This document shows positions 24,365 through 32,669 of a stretch of 64,000 nt of DNA, piece after piece. A program made the translations under genes and the position numbers. How positions within the stretch are numbered: the first letter of the stretch is position 1; each line of letters begins with the position of its first letter. A model generated the notes under the pieces. That model was not told where the DNA came from. It saw only the letters and a list, made by a program, of their open reading frames with translations, and did not search any database. The DNA is from an uncultured Oscillospiraceae bacterium (lineage in GTDB: Bacteria; Bacillota; Clostridia; Oscillospirales; Oscillospiraceae), in NCBI GenBank assembly GCA_910587285.1, contig CAJULM010000010.1, positions 1 through 64,000 on the forward strand. Direction: 5' to 3'.

Positions 24365-24402
24365 AAGAAAAAGTAACCAAAAAGAACTTTAGTTCGCTGA
24401 CG
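24349..24402 (+). repeat. Dispersed intergenic repeat, copy 1
   Basis: It begins with a near-palindrome (arms GGTTACTTTTTCTT and AAGAAAAAGTAACC, 2-nt loop) that includes the tyrS stop, followed by AAAAAGAACTTTAGTTCGCTGACG. A second copy follows the copA stop at 52176. The small hairpin GAAC-TTTA-GTTC here is GAGC-TTTA-GCTC there, so pairing is kept despite the change. Confidence 0.65.
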
Positions 24403-24455
24403 AAACGGGAGCAAACCGGCTCGTTCCCGCCCGGCAACGGAGGTTTGCGAAAGAG

Positions 24456-24483
24456 AAAAGGGACCGCGTGAGCGGTCCCTTTT
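24456..24483. terminator. Bidirectional terminator between tyrS and dapB
   Basis: AAAAGGGACCGC-GTGA-GCGGTCCCTTTT: an 8-bp GC stem flanked by A and T runs, so it can end transcription from both converging genes. Confidence 0.88.
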
Positions 24484-24488
24484 GCTGT

Positions 24489-25250
24489 TTAGTTGACGGC
24501 AATCAGGCTGGACATATCGTACAGCCCCGGCGCGTCCACCCCGGCCAGGAACTTGGCGGCCTTCACCGCGCCCACGGCGAATACCTCTCGGCTGGCGGCG
24601 TGGTGGGACAGCTCAATCACCTCGTCCCGCCCGGCGAACACCACGGTGTGGTCTCCCACGATGGTGCCCCCCCGGAGGGAGGAGATGCCGATTTCCTGGC
24701 TGCCCCTGGGCCTGCGGACGCTGTGGCGGTCGTAGACGTATTCCGCGTCGTAGGGCAGGGCCCCGGCGGCGGCGTCCGCCAGCATCAGGGCGGTGCCGCT
24801 GGGGGCGTCCAGCTTGCGGCGGTGGTGACGCTCCTCAATTTCCACGTCGAAGTCCTCCCCCAGCAGGGCTGCGGCGCGGCGCACCAGGTCCAGCAGCACG
24901 TTGACACCCAGGGACATATTTGCGGAGCGGAAGATGGGGATCAGCTTTGCCGCCTGCTCAATTTGGGCCAGCTGCTCCGCCGAGTAGCCGGTGGTGGCCA
25001 GCACCACGGGCAGCTTCCGGGCAATGCACAGCTCCAGCAGGGGGGCGAGGGCGGCGGGGTGGGAGAAGTCAATCACTGCGTCCGCCTCCGCCGTGCAGGC
25101 GGCGGGGGTGGAGAATACGGGGAAGCCGTCCACAGGCTGGGGCAGCAGGTCGATGCCGGCGGCGATTTCCACGTTGGGGTCGTTATTACAGATGTCCGCC
25201 ACCGCCCGGCCCATGTGGCCGCAGCAGCCGGAGATGATTATCCTTCGCAT
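24489..25250 (-). CDS. dapB: 4-hydroxy-tetrahydrodipicolinate reductase
   Basis: 253-residue DapB of the lysine/DAP pathway, reducing HTPA with NAD(P)H. N-terminal nucleotide site IIISGCCGHMGRAVADI; catalytic and substrate region VEIEERHHRRKLDAPSGTAL with the His pair and Lys. Last gene of asd-dapA-dapB, on the same strand. It supplies precursors for lysine, peptidoglycan and, in spore formers, dipicolinate. Start 25250 has AAAGGAG upstream. Confidence 0.96.
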   Translation of the reverse strand: MRRIIISGCCGHMGRAVADICNNDPNVEIAAGIDLLPQPVDGFPVFSTPAACTAEADAVIDFSHPAALAPLLELCIARKLPVVLATTGYSAEQLAQIEQAAKLIPIFRSANMSLGVNVLLDLVRRAAALLGEDFDVEIEERHHRRKLDAPSGTALMLADAAAGALPYDAEYVYDRHSVRRPRGSQEIGISSLRGGTIVGDHTVVFAGRDEVIELSHHAASREVFAVGAVKAAKFLAGVDAPGLYDMSSLIAVN

Positions 25251-25308
25251 GAGAATGGCTCCTTTGTATTCACGCCTCGCCTGTTCGCGACGGCTCGGGC
25301 GCGATTTG

Positions 25309-26196
25309 TTACAGCAGGTTTGCCCGCTTCATGGCCAGGCGGAGAACCTCCAGGTTTTTGTCCGAGATGTCGCACAGGGGCAGGCGCAGAGAGCCCGCGT
25401 CCATGCCCAGCAGGTTCATGGCGGCCTTGATGGGGATGGGGTTGACCTCGGTGAACAGGGCGTCGATGAGGTCCATGTACTGGATTTGCAGCTTTGAGGC
25501 GGCGGCGAAGTCGTTGTCCAGGCACAGGTGGCTCATCTTCACCATCACTTCTGGGACGATGTTGGAGGCCACGGAGATGACCCCCTTGGCTCCCAGAGCC
25601 ATCATGGGCACCACCTGGTCGTCGTTGCCCGACCAGATATAGAAATCGTCCCCGCAGAGGAAACGGGTGTGGGCCAGCAGGGAGAAGTTGCCGCTGGCCT
25701 CCTTGACCCCGTTGATTTTGGGGTTCTGGGACAGCGCCTGATAGGTCTCGGCGGTGAAGGACACTCCGGTGCGGCCGGGCACATTGTAGAGGATGATGGG
25801 AAGCTCCACTCGGTCGGCTATGTACTCGTAGTGCTTGATGAGGCCGGTCTGGCTGGCCTTGTTGTAGTAGGGGGTGACGTGGAGCAGGGCGTCCGCTCCG
25901 GAGTCCTGGGCGTGCTGGGACAGGTAGACGGCGGCGGAGGTGTCGTTGGACCCCGCCCCCGCGATGACCTTTACCCGGTGGTTCACCCGCTTGACGCAGA
26001 ACTCCACGGCGGCGATGTGCTCCCGGATGGACATGGTGGCGGACTCGCCGGTGGTGCCGCACACGCACACCGCGTCCACCCCGGCCTCGATCTGGGCGTC
26101 GATGAGGCGGCCGAAGGCGTCGTAGTCGATGATGTTATGCTGGTCAAAGGGAGTGACCAGGGCGGGGCAGGAGCCGGTAAAGACGGGAGTTCTCAT
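25309..26196 (-). CDS. dapA: 4-hydroxy-tetrahydrodipicolinate synthase
   Basis: 295-residue class I aldolase-fold enzyme condensing pyruvate with aspartate semialdehyde. Seen: ALVTPFDQHNIIDYDAFGRL, CGTTGESATMSIREH, the Tyr of VTPYYNKASQTGLIKHYE, YNVPGRTGV, and the Schiff-base Lys in INGVKEASGN. Full length. It lies between asd and dapB, with a hairpin separating it from asd. Confidence 0.96.
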   Translation of the reverse strand: MRTPVFTGSCPALVTPFDQHNIIDYDAFGRLIDAQIEAGVDAVCVCGTTGESATMSIREHIAAVEFCVKRVNHRVKVIAGAGSNDTSAAVYLSQHAQDSGADALLHVTPYYNKASQTGLIKHYEYIADRVELPIILYNVPGRTGVSFTAETYQALSQNPKINGVKEASGNFSLLAHTRFLCGDDFYIWSGNDDQVVPMMALGAKGVISVASNIVPEVMVKMSHLCLDNDFAAASKLQIQYMDLIDALFTEVNPIPIKAAMNLLGMDAGSLRLPLCDISDKNLEVLRLAMKRANLL

Positions 26197-26236
26197 AATG
26201 TCAGCATCCTTTCAATGGTAGGATAAAGGGGCCCTC

Positions 26237-26259
26237 AAAAAGCCGGCCTTTGGCTTTTT
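26237..26259 (-). terminator. Hairpin between asd and dapA
   Basis: AAAAAGCC and GGCTTTTT arms with a 7-nt GC-rich loop region, reading into T5 on the minus strand. A candidate partial terminator that would lower dapA-dapB expression relative to asd. Confidence 0.5.
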
Positions 26260-26275
26260 GGGGAGAGGAGGAGCA
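26260..26275 (+). repeat. 16-bp intergenic repeat, copy 1
   Basis: GGGGAGAGGAGGAGCA, identical to 59822-59837. In both places it follows a hairpin in a gap between genes and is followed within 40-60 bases by GCGAGAAAT. Confidence 0.45.
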
Positions 26276-26299
26276 AGAGAGCAAGGCGAGAAATGGCCG

Positions 26300-27409
26300 T
26301 CAGGCCGTTTCGAGCGGCGCGGACGTTGCTCTGACGATATATCCCTCGGCGCACAACAGCTCGGCCAGTAGCACGCCGCCCCCCGCCGCGCCCCGCAGGG
26401 TGTTATGGGACAGGGAGACGAATTTGTAATCATACTGGCTGTCCGGGCGGAGGCGGCCGATGGACACCGCCATGCCCCCCTCCAGGTCCCGGTCCAGCTT
26501 GGCCTGGGGCCGGTCGGGCTCCTCAAAGTAGTGGAGGAACTGCTTGGGGGCGGTGGGCAGGGTCAGCGCCTGGGCCCGGCCCTTGAAGCTGGCCCAGGCC
26601 TCCTTCATCTGCTCCATGGTGGGCTTGTTCTTGAAGGTGACGAAGGCGGCGGCGGTGTGGCCGTTGGACACAGGCACCCGCAGGCATTGAGCGGTGATGG
26701 ACACACCCTCGGCGTTGACGATGACGCCGTTTTCCACCCGGCCCCACACCTTCAGCGGCTCCTGCTCGCTCTTTTCCTCCTCGCCGCCGATATAGGGGAT
26801 CAGGTTATCCACCATTTCGGGCCAGCGCTGGAAGGTTTTGCCCGCGCCGGAGATGGCCTGGTAGGTGCACACCAGCACCTTCTCAATGCCGAACTCCCGC
26901 AGGGGGGATAGGGCGGGGACGTAGCTCTGGATGGAGCAGTTGGACTTCACGGCGATGAAGCCCCGCTTTGTCCCAAGGCGCGCCCGCTGGTCCTTGATGA
27001 CCTGGATGTGCTCCGGGTTGATTTCGGGAATGATCATGGGCACGTCGGGTGTCCAACGGTGGGCGGAGTTGTTGGACACCACCGGGCACTCGTGCTTGGC
27101 ATAGTCCTCCTCCAACGCCTTGATCTCGTCCTTCTTCATGTCCACGGCGGAGAATACGAAGTCCACCTGGGCCGCGATCTGCGCCACATCGTCCTGGGCG
27201 GAGAGGAGCACCAGGTCCTTGGCCTCCTGGGGAATGGGGGCGTCCATGGCCCAGCGGCCCTCCACCGCGTCCTCATACCGCTTGCCCGCGGAGCGGGGGC
27301 TGGCGGCCACTGTGGTGAGCTGGAACCAGGGGTGATTTTCCAGCAGGGTGACGAAGCGCTGGCCCACCATGCCGGTGGCGCCGATAACGCCCACTTTGTA
27401 TTTTTCCAT
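26300..27409 (-). CDS. asd: Aspartate-semialdehyde dehydrogenase
   Basis: 369-residue ASADH of the archaeal/fungal-like class: VGVIGATGMVGQRFVTLLEN at the nucleotide site, SNCSIQ with the catalytic Cys, and LRVPVSNGHTAAAF with the catalytic His. It reduces aspartyl phosphate for the lysine, threonine and methionine branches. Start 27409 has AGGAGG upstream. First gene of the asd-dapA-dapB unit, read from a near-consensus promoter with a leader of about 120 nt. Confidence 0.94.
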   Translation of the reverse strand: MEKYKVGVIGATGMVGQRFVTLLENHPWFQLTTVAASPRSAGKRYEDAVEGRWAMDAPIPQEAKDLVLLSAQDDVAQIAAQVDFVFSAVDMKKDEIKALEEDYAKHECPVVSNNSAHRWTPDVPMIIPEINPEHIQVIKDQRARLGTKRGFIAVKSNCSIQSYVPALSPLREFGIEKVLVCTYQAISGAGKTFQRWPEMVDNLIPYIGGEEEKSEQEPLKVWGRVENGVIVNAEGVSITAQCLRVPVSNGHTAAAFVTFKNKPTMEQMKEAWASFKGRAQALTLPTAPKQFLHYFEEPDRPQAKLDRDLEGGMAVSIGRLRPDSQYDYKFVSLSHNTLRGAAGGGVLLAELLCAEGYIVRATSAPLETA

Positions 27410-27535
27410 GTCGTTGTGCCTCCTGTGCGCCCGCCGGTGATTTTAGGGCTTGCGGCTGATGGGCGGATACGCTATAATATAAAAAATCATGTCGAACTTT
27501 GCTGTCCGAACAACCGGGCAGTTTGATACAGTATC

Positions 27536-27564
27536 ACTATAACATTAACACGTTAAAGTGTCAA
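27536..27564 (-). promoter_or_regulatory. SigA promoter of asd-dapA-dapB
   Basis: Minus strand: TTGACA (27559-27564), 17-bp spacer, TATAGT (27536-27541). The leader to asd is about 120 nt, too short and lacking the conserved core for a lysine riboswitch. Confidence 0.8.
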
Positions 27565-27603
27565 TTTGACGCTGCCGCCGGAAGTGGAGAAATGGAGAAC
27601 CGT

Positions 27604-29352
27604 ATGAAGGGAAAATTCGTGCAAATTGTAGCGCTGTGCCTTTCCGCCGCCCTGCTGCTGGCGCTGGGGGGAGGACAGGGGGCCGCTGCCGCGCCCTATG
27701 GGGACAGCGGGCGCATCATCCGGGTGGGTCTGCACTACGGCACCGGGGCCATGGAGGGATTGAACATGGAGAACAGCGTGGGTTCCGGCTACCGCTTCGG
27801 GTACTACGACAGCTCCAACCAATTTGTGGAGCTGGGCTCCACAGCCCAGCGGGCCATCTCCGTGGTGAAGACCATGAACGTATACTATGGGACCTATGAC
27901 AATTATACCTGCTATCACTCCGCGCTGACCTCCTCCAGTGTGGCGGTGGGGGAGTACCACCTTCAGCTGCCCGGCAGCTACGGCACCTTCGCGGAGGCCC
28001 AGGCGGCGGCATCCCTCTATGGCGGGGGGTTCCCGGCCTGCATCGGCGGGGTGTATTACGCCCGCATTGGCAACTACACCACCCGGGACAGGGCGGTGGC
28101 GGCCCAGGCAGAGCTGTCCGCTCAGGGGGTGTGGGCCGAGCTGTGCGGCACGTCGGGCTACGGCGTCAGCGTGGTGGTGACGGGCACGAACACGATGGTG
28201 TTCCAGTACGACGACTTGGGCAGCGGCACCGGGCTGGGCATTGAGCCGGGCCAGGTGAACACCGGAGAGAAGTGCGCCACGTTGAGCAAGGGGTATGTCT
28301 ATTACGGCGGGTTTCGCTTTGAGCGCATCGACGGCGGCGATTTGACCGTGGTAAATATTTTAGGGCTGGAGGATTACGTAAAGGGCGTGGTTCCCATCGA
28401 GATGAGCGACAGCTGGCCCATCGAGGCGCTGAAGGCCCAGGCGGTGGCGGCGCGCAGCTACGCCCTCTCCCTGGGCAGCAAGCACAGCAGGCACCACTTT
28501 GACATCTGCGCGGAGACGGACTGCCAGGCCTACGGCGGGCTGAACCGGGCGGGGGCCAACTCCAACGCTGCGGTGGACCAAACCGCCGGGCTGGTGGTGA
28601 CCTACAACGGCCAGATTGCCCACACCTGCTACTACGCCAGCAACGGCGGGGCCAGTGAGAACTCCTCCGTGGTCTATGAGACCAGCCAGGCCAACCACCC
28701 CTACCTCATCGGGAAGATAGACCCCTATGAGGCCGGGGCTCCTATCCCAAGCTCCAGCTACTACTGGACCCGGTCCTTTTCCTCGGACACCCTGGTGTCC
28801 AAGCTGCGGGCGCTGGGCTATAACGTGAGCGGGGCCATTACCTCCATCGCCGTGACGGCCCTGACGGAGACGGGCAATCCCAGGACGGTGACGTTCACCG
28901 ACAGCAGCGGCAAAAGCTACTCCATCAGTACTAAGAATGTGATTCAGAAAATGCTTTACCTGCCCTCCTACCGCTACGGCTTTGACACGGTGGGCCAGGG
29001 CAATCCCGCGCCGTCCTCCTCTGTTTCCATCAACGGGTCTCCGGCCGGCGGCCTGTCCGGTCTGTACGCCATTGATGGAAACGGGAACGTGACGGCTGTG
29101 GACGGCGGCGCGTATATGATTACCGACAGCGGCGTGGCTCAGGTGGGGCAGTCCTCCGGCGGGTCGGGCGGCAGCGTAGGCAGCCTGAGCAGCACCACTG
29201 GGAGCAACGGGACGTTTACATTTTCGGGTACGGGCTGGGGCCACAATGTGGGCATGAGCCAGTGGGGTGCTTACGCCATGGCCCAGCAGGGGTATACTTA
29301 CTTAGACATCCTCCAGTTCTACTATACTGGCATCACGGTGGGATATATGTGA
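27604..29352 (+). CDS. SpoIID/LytB-domain protein
   Basis: 582 residues, secreted or membrane-anchored: signal peptide with hydrophobic core IVALCLSAALLLALGGG. A SPOR-like segment lies at about 115-190. The SpoIID catalytic region begins GLEDYVKGVVPIEM near 254 and continues with EALKAQAVAARSYALS, CYYASNGGASE and, near the C-terminus, WGHNVGMSQWGAYAMAQQGY. SpoIID is the lytic transglycosylase of the engulfment machinery; longer relatives like this one act on the wall more generally. ATG 27604 has GGAG at 6 nt; upstream in-frame starts lack good sites. Confidence 0.9.
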   Translation: MKGKFVQIVALCLSAALLLALGGGQGAAAAPYGDSGRIIRVGLHYGTGAMEGLNMENSVGSGYRFGYYDSSNQFVELGSTAQRAISVVKTMNVYYGTYDNYTCYHSALTSSSVAVGEYHLQLPGSYGTFAEAQAAASLYGGGFPACIGGVYYARIGNYTTRDRAVAAQAELSAQGVWAELCGTSGYGVSVVVTGTNTMVFQYDDLGSGTGLGIEPGQVNTGEKCATLSKGYVYYGGFRFERIDGGDLTVVNILGLEDYVKGVVPIEMSDSWPIEALKAQAVAARSYALSLGSKHSRHHFDICAETDCQAYGGLNRAGANSNAAVDQTAGLVVTYNGQIAHTCYYASNGGASENSSVVYETSQANHPYLIGKIDPYEAGAPIPSSSYYWTRSFSSDTLVSKLRALGYNVSGAITSIAVTALTETGNPRTVTFTDSSGKSYSISTKNVIQKMLYLPSYRYGFDTVGQGNPAPSSSVSINGSPAGGLSGLYAIDGNGNVTAVDGGAYMITDSGVAQVGQSSGGSGGSVGSLSSTTGSNGTFTFSGTGWGHNVGMSQWGAYAMAQQGYTYLDILQFYYTGITVGYM

Positions 29353-30371
29353 AAACTTCCGATTTTTATTTTGATCTGCCCCAGGAGCTGATCGCTCAGA
29401 CGCCGCTGGAGCGGCGGGACGGGTCCCGGCTGCTCACCCTGGACAAAAGCACGGGGGAGACACGGCACCTGCATTTTTACGACCTGCCCTCCCTGCTGCG
29501 CCCCGGCGACTGCCTGGTGCTCAACGACAGCCGGGTGCTGCCCGCCCGGCTCATCGGGAAGCGGGCGGGGGGCGGCGCCTGCGAGGTGCTGCTGCTCATC
29601 GACCGGGGGGACAAGGTGTGGGAGTGCCTGGTGCGTCCGGGGAAAAAGCTGCGCCCGGGGACAAAGATCACCTTTGGGGAAAATGAGCTGTCCGCAGAGG
29701 TGGTGGGCGAGGTGGAGGGGGGCAACCGCCTGGTCCGCTTCGACTACCAGGGGATTTTCCTGGAGACTCTGGAGCGGCTGGGCAAAATGCCTCTGCCCCC
29801 CTATATCAAGGCGGAGCTGGAGGACGGAGAGCGGTATCAGACGGTGTACTCCAAGGTGGTGGGGTCCGCCGCCGCCCCCACGGCGGGGTTGCACTTCACC
29901 CCCGCGCTGCTGGAGCAGCTGGGGGATATTGGGGTGAAGCTGTGCTACGTCACCCTCCACGTGGGGCTGGGTACCTTTCGCCCGGTGAAGGCGGAGAACC
30001 TGGACGAGCATGAGATGCACTCGGAATACTGCGTCATCCCCCAGGAGACCGCCGACGTGGTGAACGAGACCAGGCGGCAGGGGGGAAGGGTGATCTGCGT
30101 GGGCACCACCTCCTGCCGGACCATTGAGAGCTGGTCAGGGGAGGATGGGACGCTGAAGGCGTCGGCGGGGTGGACCAATATCTTCATCTATCCCGGCTAT
30201 CGGTTTAAGGCACTGGACGGCCTCATCACCAACTTCCATCTGCCCGAGTCCACCCTCATCATGCTGGTGTCCGCCCTGGCGGGGCGGGAGCGCGTGCTGG
30301 CGGCCTATGAGGAGGCGGTGCGGGAGCGCTACCGTTTTTTCTCTTTTGGGGACGCCATGTTTATTTCATAG
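29349..30371 (+). CDS. queA: tRNA preQ1(34) S-adenosylmethionine ribosyltransferase-isomerase
   Basis: 340-residue QueA that transfers and isomerises the ribosyl of SAM onto preQ1-tRNA to give epoxyqueuosine. Signatures are FYFDLPQELIAQTPLERRDGS, DCLVLNDSRVLPARL, KMPLPPYIK, the central YQTVYSKVVGSAAAPTAGLH and YVTLHVGLGTFRPV. The GTG start at 29349 overlaps the spoIID-like stop (GTGA) with only a weak ribosome binding site, so translation is probably coupled. It is followed by tgt from the same pathway. Confidence 0.95.
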   Translation: MKTSDFYFDLPQELIAQTPLERRDGSRLLTLDKSTGETRHLHFYDLPSLLRPGDCLVLNDSRVLPARLIGKRAGGGACEVLLLIDRGDKVWECLVRPGKKLRPGTKITFGENELSAEVVGEVEGGNRLVRFDYQGIFLETLERLGKMPLPPYIKAELEDGERYQTVYSKVVGSAAAPTAGLHFTPALLEQLGDIGVKLCYVTLHVGLGTFRPVKAENLDEHEMHSEYCVIPQETADVVNETRRQGGRVICVGTTSCRTIESWSGEDGTLKASAGWTNIFIYPGYRFKALDGLITNFHLPESTLIMLVSALAGRERVLAAYEEAVRERYRFFSFGDAMFIS

Positions 30372-30382
30372 AGGAGGGCACC

Positions 30383-31516
30383 ATGTTTCGAGTAATCAAA
30401 ACCGAGGGCGCGGCCCGGCGGGGGGAGTTCACCTGCCCCCACGGCACGGTGCAGACCCCGGTGTTTATGAACGTGGGCACTCAGGGGGCCATCAAGGGGG
30501 CGGTGTCCGCCTTTGACTTGAAGGAGCTGGGGTGCCAGATTGAGCTGTCCAACACCTACCATCTCCACCTGCGTCCGGGGGACGAGGTGGTGCGGCAGAT
30601 GGGCGGGCTGCACCAGTTCATGCGCTGGGATGGGCCTATGCTCACCGACTCCGGTGGCTTTCAGGTGTTCTCCCTGGCGGGGCTGCGGAAGATCACAGAG
30701 GAGGGCGTCACCTTCTCCTCCCACATCGACGGGAAGCGGATTTTTATGGGCCCGGAGGAGTCCATGCGCATCCAGTCCAACCTGGGCAGCGACATCGCCA
30801 TGGCCTTTGACGAGTGTGTGGAGAACCCCGCGCCCTACGACTACGCCAAGGCCTCCTGCGAGCGCACCCTGCGGTGGCTGGAGCGGTGCAAGGCGGAGCA
30901 CGACCGGCTGAACGCCCTGCCGGAGTGCGTCAATCCGGGGCAGGTGCTGTTCGGCATCAACCAGGGGGCCACCTATGAGGATCTGCGGGTGTGGCACATG
31001 AAGGAGACGGCGAAAATCCACTGCGCGGGCTACGCCATCGGCGGTCTGGCGGTGGGGGAGCCCACCGAGGTGATGTATCGGATCATCGAGGCGGTGGAGC
31101 CCCATATGCCGGCGGACAGGCCCCGGTATCTCATGGGGGTGGGCACGCCGTCCAACATCATCGAGGCGGTGGCCCGGGGGGTGGATTTCTTCGACTGCGT
31201 GATGCCCGCCCGCAATGCCCGCCACGGCAAGCTGTTCACCTGGAGCGGCGCGCTGAACATCAAAAACGAGCGCTTCAAGCTGGACCAGCGGCCCATCGAC
31301 CCGCAGTGCAGCTGCCCGGTGTGCAGCCATTTTTCCAGGGCCTATCTCCGGCACCTGTTCGTGGCGGGGGAGATGCTGGCCATGCGCCTGGCGGTGATGC
31401 ACAACCTGTATTTTTACAACGACCTGGTCCGGCGCATCCGGGATGCGCTGGACGCGGGGCAGTTTGCCGCCTTCCGCGAGGAATATTCGGAAAAGCTGGC
31501 GGGCCGGGCGGAGTGA
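30383..31516 (+). CDS. tgt: tRNA-guanine transglycosylase
   Basis: 377-residue TGT, exchanging G34 for preQ1 in tRNAs with GUN anticodons. Seen: TPVFMNVGTQGAIKG, the catalytic Asp region MLTDSGGFQVFSL, the nucleophile Asp in VDFFDCVMPARNARHG, and the zinc site CSCPVCSHFSRAYLRHL. It lies 11 nt after queA, with GAGGAGG ahead of the start. Confidence 0.97.
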   Translation: MFRVIKTEGAARRGEFTCPHGTVQTPVFMNVGTQGAIKGAVSAFDLKELGCQIELSNTYHLHLRPGDEVVRQMGGLHQFMRWDGPMLTDSGGFQVFSLAGLRKITEEGVTFSSHIDGKRIFMGPEESMRIQSNLGSDIAMAFDECVENPAPYDYAKASCERTLRWLERCKAEHDRLNALPECVNPGQVLFGINQGATYEDLRVWHMKETAKIHCAGYAIGGLAVGEPTEVMYRIIEAVEPHMPADRPRYLMGVGTPSNIIEAVARGVDFFDCVMPARNARHGKLFTWSGALNIKNERFKLDQRPIDPQCSCPVCSHFSRAYLRHLFVAGEMLAMRLAVMHNLYFYNDLVRRIRDALDAGQFAAFREEYSEKLAGRAE

Positions 31517-31536
31517 AATATATTTTCAAAAGGGGC

Positions 31537-31565
31537 TTGTGTTTGCCGGCCTTTTCCGGTATAAT
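31537..31565 (+). promoter_or_regulatory. SigA-type promoter of yajC
   Basis: TTGTGT (31537-31542), 17-bp spacer, TATAAT (31560-31565), leaving a leader of about 50 nt before yajC. Confidence 0.65.
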
Positions 31566-31621
31566 AGTGCTATTGTCTATCGCCATGTGACAGTTCATAT
31601 CTTGACATAGGAGGAAAAATA

Positions 31622-31975
31622 ATGCTTATACTCTCTGCGGCCGCCGCTGGCGGCGTGTCCACGTTCCCGTCCATTCTCATGATTGTGGTGATGGTCGCCG
31701 TCATGTATTTCCTGCTCATTCGGCCGGAGAATAAGAAGAAAAAGGCCGCTGAGGAGATGCGCGGCAGCCTGAAGGTTGGGGACGATATCACCACCATCGG
31801 CGGCATCGCGGGAACCATTTGCCAGGTGAAAGAGAAGACGATTGTCATTGAGACTGGCGCGGACCGGGTGCGCATTGAGTTCTACAAGTGGGCCATCTCC
31901 AGCAAGGGGGCCCAGACCACGGAGGAGCCCGTGGCTGAGAAAAAGGACAAGAAGGAAAAGAAAGAGGACAAGTGA
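31622..31975 (+). CDS. yajC: Preprotein translocase subunit YajC
   Basis: 117-residue accessory protein of the Sec/SecDF machinery. One N-terminal transmembrane helix (SILMIVVMVAVMYFLLIRPE) is followed by the family motif ENKKKKAAEEMRGSLKVGDD, ITTIGGIAGTI, and a Lys/Glu-rich tail. Start 31622 has AGGAGG at 7 nt. Proximity to tgt and queA is the classic arrangement; secD and secF are not in the window. Confidence 0.94.
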   Translation: MLILSAAAAGGVSTFPSILMIVVMVAVMYFLLIRPENKKKKAAEEMRGSLKVGDDITTIGGIAGTICQVKEKTIVIETGADRVRIEFYKWAISSKGAQTTEEPVAEKKDKKEKKEDK

Positions 31976-31994
31976 TCCTCTGAGCTGGCATGAC

Positions 31995-32045
31995 AAGCAC
32001 CCCTTTTGCATATGGTATAGAAACCATGTGAAAAGGGGTGCTTTT
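31995..32045 (+). terminator. Terminator hairpin carrying the next gene's ribosome binding site
   Basis: AAGCACCCCTTTT pairs with AAAAGGGGTGCTT (13-bp arms; inner ATGGT/ACCAT extends it) and is followed by TTTT. The downstream arm holds AAGGGGTG, the ribosome binding site of the gene starting at 32046, so the fold would both end yajC transcripts and hide that site. Confidence 0.75.
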
Positions 32046-32471
32046 ATGCGTAAGGCGGAGGCGCAGGGGATCAATGCCGCGCAGATGGTGACGGCTGTGG
32101 CCGTAGGCGGCCTGCTGGCGCTGGGAGTGGAGTTGCTGATGCTATTGGCGGGATCGGCGGCGGTGTCCAACGGAGTGCTGAGGGAGGAGGCCGCCCCCCA
32201 GCTGACGGCGGCGGCCTGCGTGCTGGGCTGTCTGGCGGGGGGGCTGGCGGCGTGCAGCCAGTGGCGGTCCCGGCGGCTGCTGGCCGGCCTGGCCACAGGA
32301 GGCGTGTGCTATCTGTTGATTGTGGCGGTAGGCCTGCTCATGGGGGATGGCTTTACCTTTGGGCTCCAGGCGCTCATCGAGCTGGCCGGCTGCCTGTGCG
32401 GCGGCGCCATTGCGGGGCTGCTCAGCGGGGGAAAGGGAAAGAAGAAACACGGCGCTGTGCGGAAAAAGTGA
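32046..32471 (+). CDS. TIGR04086-family membrane protein
   Basis: 141 residues with four hydrophobic helices (MVTAVAVGGLLALGVELLML, ACVLGCLAGGLAAC, LATGGVCYLLIVAVGLLMG, IELAGCLCGGAIAGLLSG) and a basic C-terminus GKGKKKHGAVRKK. The topology and the location next to yajC match the TIGR04086 clostridial family of unknown function. ATG 32046 begins right after a terminator-like hairpin that contains its ribosome binding site, so expression may depend on unfolding it. Confidence 0.7.
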   Translation: MRKAEAQGINAAQMVTAVAVGGLLALGVELLMLLAGSAAVSNGVLREEAAPQLTAAACVLGCLAGGLAACSQWRSRRLLAGLATGGVCYLLIVAVGLLMGDGFTFGLQALIELAGCLCGGAIAGLLSGGKGKKKHGAVRKK

Positions 32472-32494
32472 GTGTTGTGTACAATACATACGCG

Positions 32495-32528
32495 GCCGCG
32501 CTTCTCGGAGGGAGGGCGCGGCTTTTTT
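32495..32528 (+). terminator. Terminator after the TIGR04086 gene
   Basis: GCCGCGC and GCGCGGC arms followed by TTTTTT. The rest of the gap to 32611 contains two further small hairpins (CCGCCAG/CTGGCGG at 32537-32554 and GCAGA/TCTGC near 32562) and no reading frame of note. Confidence 0.75.
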
Positions 32529-32611
32529 GTGCCTTTCCGCCAGCCCACTGGCGGAGGAGAGCAGAAATCTGCGCGGAACACGAAAAAAGTTTGAAAAATG
32601 TCAGAAATGAT

Positions 32612-32640
32612 TTGACATTCCCGGCGCTATTTAGTATAAT
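32612..32640 (+). promoter_or_regulatory. Consensus SigA promoter of the DUF177-rpmF unit
   Basis: TTGACA (32612-32617), 17-bp spacer, TATAAT (32635-32640): a perfect match in both hexamers and spacing, about 30 bp ahead of the DUF177 gene. Confidence 0.95.
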
Positions 32641-32669
32641 ACCAGTCGTGCCATTATGCGAGGTGAATC

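Noticed and set aside
26804..26815. DnaA-box-like TTATCCACC in asd
   Set aside because: A single imperfect copy inside coding sequence; not evidence of an origin despite the parS sites.
27410..27535. Lysine riboswitch in the asd leader
   Set aside because: The leader is only about 120 nt and lacks the conserved five-way junction core. Only short direct repeats GTCGAAC/GTCCGAAC are visible.
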